From JAFGVL01 sp963663245 (GTDB lineage: Bacteria > Bacteroidota > Bacteroidia > Bacteroidales > Paludibacteraceae), in NCBI GenBank assembly GCA_963663245.1, contig OY760143.1:620001-684000 (forward strand): 64,000 nucleotides of DNA, read 5' to 3'. Each line of letters starts with the position of its first letter. The stretch's first letter is position 1. Position numbers and translations under genes: made by a program. Below, in pieces: positions 57,317 through 64,000 of this stretch. The notes under the pieces were generated by a model that made no database searches, was not told where the DNA came from, and was given only the letters and a program-made list of their open reading frames with translations.

Positions 57317-60211
57317 ATGAAAAGGAAATATTATAAGAATGTAGGAATTATTTCCCTTCTTTTGCTTTTTGCTGCGAATGTATTTGCGCAAAATGCTGTT
57401 TTTACAGCATCTTCGTTGGCACCTCAAAATGGAATATCTTTAAATATATCTACAGATATTAATGGGGTTGTAACAGATAAAGACTTTTGTAGTGGGACTA
57501 AACTAGATGTTATTGAGATAAATTCATCTGCAAGTCTTCCTACTGAAAAATATGTTGAGGTGGTTGCTTCTTCTGATATCACTAGTATTGAATTAGATGC
57601 CCACTATAATTCTTCAGGCTCAGGTGTTCAGCAACTTGTTGTAGCTTATTGGGGTGCGACGTTTAGCACAATTCCTTTAGGAATTCAATATGCTGATATT
57701 GTTGGATATGATCAGCCTTGTGGAGTTGTACATACGTTGAACTTTCCTGCTGGAGTGAGAATTGTTAGGATGTATAGAAGAGTTAAATATGATGGTACTG
57801 AATTGGGTACAGGGAGTAATATTGGTGATGGAAAAACAACAAGAATAGGGACAGTTACTGTTTATGCTGGACCTCCTCCTCCAGAGCTTTCTGTTTCTCC
57901 ATCAACGTTAACAGGAATTACATACACAGGTGCAGGACCAAGTACATCAAAAACATTTGATGTGTCTGGGACAGATTTAGATGGTGCTAATATTACAATA
58001 ACAGGATCGACCAACTATGAAGTTTCATCAGATGGTAGTACTTATGGGCCAACAGCAATAATTGCTGCTGGGGCAGGGACTCTTTCTGCGACAACTGCTT
58101 ATGTTAGACTAAAGTCTGGTTTGTCAATTAGTTTGTATAATAATGAAACGATTACTATTTCAGGTGGAGGAGCTGCATCTTCTGTTACAGTTGATGCTTC
58201 TGGTTCTGTTACGGCGGGAGCTTTAATTCCATTGTTAACACCTGCAGTAGGAGCTGGTTCTGTTCCCTCATTTGCTACTTTTCAGGCAAACTGGACTTCC
58301 GTAGCTAATGCTACAGGATACACTATTAATATATATCAAGGAGCTTCGTTAGTTAAAAGTCAATATGCAGCAGGTCAGGCAACTAGTAATACTATTATTA
58401 CTGGTTTGACAGAATCTACAGCTTATACTTATAAAGTTGTAGCTGTTGGTGATGGTCTTACTTATTCTGATTCTCCAGAATCATTGAACTCTGGAATTAT
58501 TTCTACTACTGCTCCACCAGCAGCAGGTTCTTGTGAAATTAAATTATATGAAACTGATTTTTCTGACTGGTTAGCTCTTTCAGCTTCTGGTAGCTCTAGC
58601 ACAGCAAGATCTGTAGTAGGTGGAGCTGGCGATGGATTTATCATCACAGAAGATACAGAAATAGTTCCTTCCACTCCAATATTTAATAATACTGGAACTT
58701 CAGGTAGAACCATTACTTTTCCTCCATTTGATTTTAATAATGGGGGGACTGTTTATATTGAAGGGTATAATACGACAGGTAGTTCTATCTCAGGTATTTC
58801 AGGAGCAACAGGTGTGTTTGATGCTGCAACTGGTAATCCAGTTACAATTGGAGATATAAAAAATATGGCATACGATATTTATTTTGAATTGCCTTTAAGT
58901 TTAAATGGGCTACAATCATTAACATTTAGTAATTTTAGAGGAAACTGGTCTTCAATTAAAATATGTACCAATCCTACAGGTACTGCTCAAATGGCAGTCT
59001 CTAATTATATGGAAGCTCCTGCTCAGGGAATGTCTCTTAGTGGAGCCGTTGGAGGTGCAATAGTGCCTGGTATTGCAATTGTTAAAGCATGGAATGTTAA
59101 TTGTGGTGTAGATATGTCGATTGTAGGTGAGAATGCTGCCTTGTTTGATCTACCTGTTGCTAGTTTAACTCAAGCAGAAGCACTGGTTGGAACACCAGTG
59201 ATTGTTAATTTTAGCCCATCAGTAATGGCTGGAGTTAGCAATGCTCAATTGAAATTATCATCTACTTGTGGAGCGCCTGATTATTATTTAAATCTTGAGG
59301 GTTTTACGTCTTCGGGTGCCGGTGCTGAAATTACGACTTCAACAGCAACTGTTCCATTTTGGGCTTCATTAATAGCTAAAGCAAACAATGAGATTTCTAT
59401 TTCAGGAGTTAATTTAACTGGAGATGTTTCTTTAAGTATAACAGGACCAAATGCTACCAGTTTCTCAATTCCTGTTAGTTCTATTTCACGAGCACAAGCT
59501 TCTTCAGGTTATCCTTTAACAATAACTTATACTGGAGATATAGTTACGGCTACCCATAGTGCTACACTCGTTATTTCTTCTCCAGGGGCTGCAGATGTTA
59601 GTATTCCATTGTCTGGTGAGACCTTAAATGAAAAACCAGTTTTATATGATTTAGAATTTATTGTTGTTCCAAGTGGTTCTGGTTATGCTGAGACAAATTT
59701 AGCAGGCACCAGGTTTTTAGATGGAACAAAAATAAATGTTGAAGCTATTCCTGAAACAGGATATAATTTTGATAAATGGGGAGATGGTCTTGGTGGTAGC
59801 TATGCCAATAGAACTATTACAATAAGTGATAAGAAAAAAGGTGTTATTTTTGTTGACTTCACTACCGGTGTAGTTATTCCTCCTCCAGATCCAACAGCAA
59901 CATTTGTGGCTTATGAGCCTCTAGGTTTAGGTGATGATGAATTTACAGCATCATGGTCATTGGTTGCTGGAGCAACTAGTTATTTAGTTACAGTATATGA
60001 TGAAAATAAGGCTGTACTTACTACAATACCTATTACTGATGGAGTGACAAATAGTACACTGGTTTCAGATCCAGGTATAACTGCAGGTAAGTTTTATTCT
60101 TATAAGGTCGAAACAACAGGAGGTGTTCTTCCTGCTGAAGAAACTACTATTGCAGGTCCTTTTAAAACCACTGGAGGTATTAATACATATGTATGTGGTG
60201 AACAACCTTAA
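57317..60211 (+). CDS. Secreted multidomain beta-sandwich protein, first gene of adhesin cassette 3
   Basis: The 964-residue product has a signal peptide ending near residue 25 (ANVFAQ). It parallels the 3355 protein along its length: an N-terminal domain with FCSGTKLDVIEINSSAS, the SPSTLTGITYTGAGPS module, a fibronectin III-like domain with NIYQGASLVKSQYAAGQAT, sandwich modules, a bacterial repeat with GYNFDKWGDGLGG, and a last fibronectin III-like domain. It ends in NTYVCGEQP, again with one cysteine close to the C-terminus and no T9SS signal I recognise. It lies 48 bp before the next gene and downstream of a good promoter. Function is unknown; conservation of position beside type B adhesins suggests a shared job. 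Confidence 0.85.
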   Translation: MKRKYYKNVGIISLLLLFAANVFAQNAVFTASSLAPQNGISLNISTDINGVVTDKDFCSGTKLDVIEINSSASLPTEKYVEVVASSDITSIELDAHYNSSGSGVQQLVVAYWGATFSTIPLGIQYADIVGYDQPCGVVHTLNFPAGVRIVRMYRRVKYDGTELGTGSNIGDGKTTRIGTVTVYAGPPPPELSVSPSTLTGITYTGAGPSTSKTFDVSGTDLDGANITITGSTNYEVSSDGSTYGPTAIIAAGAGTLSATTAYVRLKSGLSISLYNNETITISGGGAASSVTVDASGSVTAGALIPLLTPAVGAGSVPSFATFQANWTSVANATGYTINIYQGASLVKSQYAAGQATSNTIITGLTESTAYTYKVVAVGDGLTYSDSPESLNSGIISTTAPPAAGSCEIKLYETDFSDWLALSASGSSSTARSVVGGAGDGFIITEDTEIVPSTPIFNNTGTSGRTITFPPFDFNNGGTVYIEGYNTTGSSISGISGATGVFDAATGNPVTIGDIKNMAYDIYFELPLSLNGLQSLTFSNFRGNWSSIKICTNPTGTAQMAVSNYMEAPAQGMSLSGAVGGAIVPGIAIVKAWNVNCGVDMSIVGENAALFDLPVASLTQAEALVGTPVIVNFSPSVMAGVSNAQLKLSSTCGAPDYYLNLEGFTSSGAGAEITTSTATVPFWASLIAKANNEISISGVNLTGDVSLSITGPNATSFSIPVSSISRAQASSGYPLTITYTGDIVTATHSATLVISSPGAADVSIPLSGETLNEKPVLYDLEFIVVPSGSGYAETNLAGTRFLDGTKINVEAIPETGYNFDKWGDGLGGSYANRTITISDKKKGVIFVDFTTGVVIPPPDPTATFVAYEPLGLGDDEFTASWSLVAGATSYLVTVYDENKAVLTTIPITDGVTNSTLVSDPGITAGKFYSYKVETTGGVLPAEETTIAGPFKTTGGINTYVCGEQP

Positions 60212-60259
60212 ATCATAAATAATTCTAAGTCCTTAAGAAATAATATAGAATAAAATAAT

Positions 60260-63200
60260 ATGAAAACAATTAATAAAATTTATCCATTGAAAAATAGCCC
60301 TATTTTGCATAAAATTACTTTAGTTTTTATGGCAGGGTTATTTAGCTTAAATGTTTTTGCAGCTTTGGACCCGCAACCAACATTAACATTTAAAGGTCAG
60401 TATGATATTAAAATGATTGCGGCACCTACATTGCAGCCAGTATGGGTTAAAACATTAAACCCATTAGAAATATTAAGTCCAATGACTGATGAGGAAATGT
60501 TACAGTGTGGTAAGTATTTATCATTAAACAATGAAGTGTCAGGAGAAACAGGTGATGGTGGAAATGCTGTTAAATTATCGGCGAAAATGCATTCAAAAAC
60601 GCAGCCTTTTATTCCTGCAGGAGCAATAGGTATTGCTACTGTTTATGCTGACTGTGATGATGATATGTCAACTTTTCAGTCATCGGCAGCTTTTTTAGAT
60701 TTTGGAGAAGATATGGGTTGTACTTCTGTTGAAGCGGCTTATTTGTATTGGTTTGCACCCAAAAACCCAAGTGCTACTACTACATATGCTGCATATCCAG
60801 GTATACCAACTATGCGTTCGCATGCAGGGGGTACTACAGGAGAACTTTCAAATGTAAACACAGTTAAATTTAAAACTCCAGGAGAACTTGCTTATACTGA
60901 CGTTACAGCAACAAGAGATCTTTCAGGTCCTGATATGTCGGTGTATTTTGCAGATGTTACTTCATTAGTGTCAGGTAAAGGTGGTGGCTTGTATTGGGTT
61001 GCGAATCTTAAAAACACATGTTATGATGATGGAGGAGGTTCTAAAGGTGGCTGGAATTTAGTTGTTGTGTATCGACCTCCCAATTGTCCTCCTCGTGTTA
61101 TTAAATTTTGGGATGGTTTCCAAGATAATGCTGGAGGTAAAAGCATTAATATGAACTTTATTACTGGAGAGGTGCCAAAATCGGGGAATAGTATTTCTTA
61201 TTTAGGCTTTTGTACTATTGACGCAGAAGATGATGCTGGTATTCTTGCAGATGCGGGAATTGTTGCAACAACTGTAAATTCAGGAGTTCAATTTACATCA
61301 TATCCTGCTGGAACTACACAATATATAAATCCATTCATTACAGATCAACCAGGTATAGATGTTTATAGTAGTGATGGTGTGTTACACACTGGTATGGCTG
61401 ATGGTATGGCTTCTGGGCGTATATCTACTTATGTAAAAGAAACAGATTTAAATGGAAACGAAGTCGTTCGTTTGCCTGCAACTAGAAACACATTAGGATT
61501 TGGGTGTAACCATCTTAAATTACCCGCAAACTCTATGGTTGCTGATGCATCTAATGCTACGATGATTATTCCTTCAGAACAAAATGGAGGATTATCTGCA
61601 TATATGGTTTATATGGCAATTGAAACCTTACAACCAGATCTTAGGTTGTATTTGCGTTCGGACAATTCAACAACTGCTCCAGATGGAAATATGACATATA
61701 CTTTAACCATTGAAAATATTGGACCATTAGATTCAAAACCGAATGCTTTTGTATTAGATACTTTAATTAAATCATTAGATTATGTAGGTAATTTACAGTA
61801 TTTAGATAAAAATGGTGCAGTTATTACTCCGCCAACTCCTGAGGTGATAGAAAATCAAGGAGCAGATGTAAATGAGAATATGAAGTTCTATTTGCCTGTT
61901 ATTACTAAGGGTAATGGTACAACTGCAAATGATTCTATTCGTATTAAATTTGATGTAAAAGTTAAGCCTTTATCACGAACAGATATTTGGTCGTATGGAT
62001 GTAACCGAACAATTTACAACCGAGCAACTATAGTTTTCAAATCGGATGATAATTTAGATTTAATAGGAGGAAGTAATTCAACCGCTGGTTGTGGAGGACA
62101 AGGTTCATATTATGACACACCAATAGTTGATGCAACCTTAGATGCTCAGTATGTGGCAACACATACTTTAGAGGATGATTTAACGGATGAAGTTTTTGCT
62201 AAAGAATCGATAGGACAACATTTATTTATTACAACGACTATTCAAGGTTTTTTAGTTTCACAACTGTCAACTTTAGGTCTTCCAGTTAGTGACGTGTCTA
62301 AGTATGATATTTTTAATGAAGAGGGGAATCTTGTTAAAACTACAGATTATTTTACGCAAGATGACCCAACACAAGAATACTTAGCTGTTGCTAATTTAGG
62401 AGGAGGGTGTATTGAGGAGTTTGAATATACTATTACAGTAGCAAAAGTTCCAAGTTTTGATGCAGCTACTACTGCAGAAAGTGTTGTTAAACCAGATTTC
62501 CCTGGAGATGCAAGTGGTAGTTTTAGTGTGAGGGTTTTTGATGGAACACCCGGCTATAGTTTAACGGTTAAGGATGAACTTGGAACAACTATTTTTCATA
62601 GTAACTCTACATCAGCAGATTTAGATGGAGGAACTCCAGCAGGAAAAACATTTCTTGTAGATGGATTAGCAAAAGGAACCTACACTTATTTTATAGGAGA
62701 TCAAGGATCTGTCCCTGTTTCGGGTTCTGTTTCGGTTCCAGATAAATCGCAACCAACATTAGAAATATCAGGTCCTACAGAAGAATGTGAAGGTTCTTCT
62801 GTAGTCTTAACTGCAGCTAAAAACGGAGGGGATAAAGATGCTGTTTTTGAATATGTATGGTATAAGTCAGAAAATAATGTTGATTGGGATCTCCTTAGTG
62901 AGAGCTCAAATACATTGACATTAAATAATGTAAGTATTGCTAATACTGCTCCATATTATAGAGCATACGTTTGTGATGGGGCTGTTTTTGCTACTGATGA
63001 TCATGAATTGACAGTCTTAATACAGCCTAAAATTATTGTTGCTGATATTGATTCTGGGTGTTATGAGTATAATTTAATTGACTATCCTGTTAGGGAGAAA
63101 AATAAATTGACTCCTGATGATTATGATTTAACTTTTCATACTTCTAGACCAACTTCTGCTATTGATAACCGCTTTTTAATACCATCATCAAAATATATAT

Positions 63201-63583
63201 TGAAAAAGCATCAAGTGGTATGGGCTCGTATTTCTATTGAAGATAAGTGCTATGATCCTGCAAGTGTACGTGTTTATGTGAAATCAATGGAAGAATGTTA
63301 CCCTATTATAATATCAGATTTCTTTTCGCCAGATTATGATGGATTTAATGATAGATGGGAAGTTGGTGGTTTAGAAGAATATGATAACCCTGAGATTTTA
63401 GTATATGATCGTTATGGTAAAGTTGTATTTAAAGGAGGAAAAGAAGATCTATTAGAACCATACGGATGGGATGGAACTTATTTAGGAAAACCTCTTCCGT
63501 CTGCAGACTATTGGTATCAAATGAAATTTAAAGAAATTGAGCCTAAAGTAGGTCACTTTACTCTTAAAAGAAAGAAAGAATAA
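60260..63583 (+). CDS. T9SS type B surface protein (1107 aa), short relative of the giant adhesins
   Basis: A signal peptide ends near residue 34 (SLNVFA). The head (about 35-455) matches the 6377 and 16791 proteins (GQYDIKMIAAPTLQPVW, DCDDDMSTFQSSAAFLDF, WNLVVVYRPPNCPPR, GNSISYLGF). A DUF11-like segment follows (about 457-640), then a SprB-like region, one Ig-like domain (about 835-915, EECEGSSVVLTAA) and the type B sorting domain (about 1015-1107; SDFFSPDYDGFNDRWEV, GWDGTYLGK). There is no tandem Ig array. Its end, VGHFTLKRKKE, departs from the nearly fixed end of the other adhesins. It may be the minimal form of the family. A strong terminator follows. Confidence 0.92.
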   Translation: MKTINKIYPLKNSPILHKITLVFMAGLFSLNVFAALDPQPTLTFKGQYDIKMIAAPTLQPVWVKTLNPLEILSPMTDEEMLQCGKYLSLNNEVSGETGDGGNAVKLSAKMHSKTQPFIPAGAIGIATVYADCDDDMSTFQSSAAFLDFGEDMGCTSVEAAYLYWFAPKNPSATTTYAAYPGIPTMRSHAGGTTGELSNVNTVKFKTPGELAYTDVTATRDLSGPDMSVYFADVTSLVSGKGGGLYWVANLKNTCYDDGGGSKGGWNLVVVYRPPNCPPRVIKFWDGFQDNAGGKSINMNFITGEVPKSGNSISYLGFCTIDAEDDAGILADAGIVATTVNSGVQFTSYPAGTTQYINPFITDQPGIDVYSSDGVLHTGMADGMASGRISTYVKETDLNGNEVVRLPATRNTLGFGCNHLKLPANSMVADASNATMIIPSEQNGGLSAYMVYMAIETLQPDLRLYLRSDNSTTAPDGNMTYTLTIENIGPLDSKPNAFVLDTLIKSLDYVGNLQYLDKNGAVITPPTPEVIENQGADVNENMKFYLPVITKGNGTTANDSIRIKFDVKVKPLSRTDIWSYGCNRTIYNRATIVFKSDDNLDLIGGSNSTAGCGGQGSYYDTPIVDATLDAQYVATHTLEDDLTDEVFAKESIGQHLFITTTIQGFLVSQLSTLGLPVSDVSKYDIFNEEGNLVKTTDYFTQDDPTQEYLAVANLGGGCIEEFEYTITVAKVPSFDAATTAESVVKPDFPGDASGSFSVRVFDGTPGYSLTVKDELGTTIFHSNSTSADLDGGTPAGKTFLVDGLAKGTYTYFIGDQGSVPVSGSVSVPDKSQPTLEISGPTEECEGSSVVLTAAKNGGDKDAVFEYVWYKSENNVDWDLLSESSNTLTLNNVSIANTAPYYRAYVCDGAVFATDDHELTVLIQPKIIVADIDSGCYEYNLIDYPVREKNKLTPDDYDLTFHTSRPTSAIDNRFLIPSSKYILKKHQVVWARISIEDKCYDPASVRVYVKSMEECYPIIISDFFSPDYDGFNDRWEVGGLEEYDNPEILVYDRYGKVVFKGGKEDLLEPYGWDGTYLGKPLPSADYWYQMKFKEIEPKVGHFTLKRKKE

Positions 63584-63604
63584 ATAAGAATATCTAAATA
63601 CTAT

Positions 63605-63639
63605 AAAAAGGCAGTCAACTTAAAATGACTGCCTTTTTT
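63605..63639 (+). terminator. Rho-independent terminator of cassette 3
   Basis: AAAAAGGCAGTCA (63605-63617) pairs with TGACTGCCTTTTT (63626-63638) across an 8-nt loop, with a T run. Confidence 0.92.
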
Positions 63640-63656
63640 ATTCTTTTTATATGCAC

Positions 63657-63664
63657 TATCTTTA
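63657..63664 (+). promoter_or_regulatory. Candidate -7 box for the last gene
   Basis: TATCTTTA matches seven of eight positions of TANNTTTG and lies 18 bp before the ATG at 63683. The -33 position falls in the T run of the preceding terminator, so support is weak. Confidence 0.25.
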
Positions 63665-63682
63665 TAGTTGTAAACTTCTAAT

Positions 63683-64000
63683 ATGATAAATTTTACTTCA
63701 ATATCTATTTATGATAAACCAAAAATTGACGAGTTCTTCTTATCCGTTAATTATCAAAACTGTGATTTTTCATTTGCTAATCTTTTTTGTTGGCAAAAAG
63801 AATATCAAACTCAGTTTGCAATAATTGATGATTTTTTAGTTATTAGATATATTTGTGATGATGGATTACCTTGCTATATGATGCCAATTGGTAATGCTGA
63901 TATGAGAGAGGTTTTGTTGAAATTACTTGAAATTTCAAATGCAGCTAATGAACGCTTTAGAATTCATGCCGTTACTGTAGAAATGTTTCATATGATAAAT
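63683..64000 (+). CDS. DUF2156-family protein, N-terminal part only (cut by the window edge)
   Basis: From ATG 63683 the frame is open to the right edge (106 codons). The protein begins MINFTSISIYDKPKIDEFF and then reads NYQNCDFSFANLFCWQ, FLVIRYICDDGLPCYMMPIG and a helix-rich stretch. This is the characteristic start of Bacteroidetes DUF2156 proteins, which have a GNAT-like fold related to the C-terminal domain of phosphatidylglycerol lysyltransferases. The substrate is not known. It is preceded by a terminator, so it is probably a separate transcription unit and unrelated to the adhesins. Confidence 0.8.
   Translation, partial: MINFTSISIYDKPKIDEFFLSVNYQNCDFSFANLFCWQKEYQTQFAIIDDFLVIRYICDDGLPCYMMPIGNADMREVLLKLLEISNAANERFRIHAVTVEMFHMIN

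Overview
The window comes from a low-GC, anaerobic or fermentative member of the Bacteroidetes (class Bacteroidia is my inference). Three things point there: five giant secreted proteins, four of which end in a nearly identical gliding-motility-type (type B) C-terminal signal for the type IX secretion system (T9SS), with a divergent version on the fifth; a PorP/SprF-family outer-membrane protein; and at least one promoter of the Bacteroidetes form TTTG-N20-TANNTTTG. Every gene I can support is on the + strand.

Layout. (a) 3-2924 is the 3' end of a giant repeat adhesin cut by the window edge. (b) 3355-16603 is a two-gene cassette: a secreted beta-sandwich protein without a sorting domain, then a 3408-aa adhesin. 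(c) 16791-26141 is a single 3116-aa adhesin. (d) 26362-35595 is a six-gene [FeFe]-hydrogenase operon, hydG-hydF-hydE-hydC-hydB-hydA, with three maturases followed by a trimeric NAD(H)-linked hydrogenase; HydB carries an unusual C-terminal GltD-like flavin domain. (e) 36001-55654 is a second cassette: a 1190-aa secreted protein and a 5351-aa adhesin whose centre is a higher-order DNA repeat. (f) 56124-63583 is a porP/sprF-like gene followed by a third cassette with a shorter 1107-aa type B protein. (g) 63683-64000 is the start of a DUF2156-family gene cut by the window edge.

How the parts fit. The adhesins share a plan: signal peptide, a conserved head of about 420 residues, a DUF11-like segment, a tandem array of roughly 80-residue Ig-like units each with two conserved cysteines, a conserved stalk base and the T9SS signal. 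Type B cargo of the SprB kind usually needs a PorP/SprF-like partner, and one is encoded here. The hydrogenase would reoxidise or produce NADH and ferredoxin during fermentation; nothing in the sequence links it to the adhesins beyond position.

The most notable signals are the four exact-length 1542-bp higher-order repeats, a 548-bp block almost identical between two adhesin genes about 53 kb apart, the recurring cassette, the HydB fusion, and several intergenic palindromes. Long near-identical repeats also make this region vulnerable to assembly error. I saw no tRNA, rRNA, CRISPR array, transposase or phage gene.
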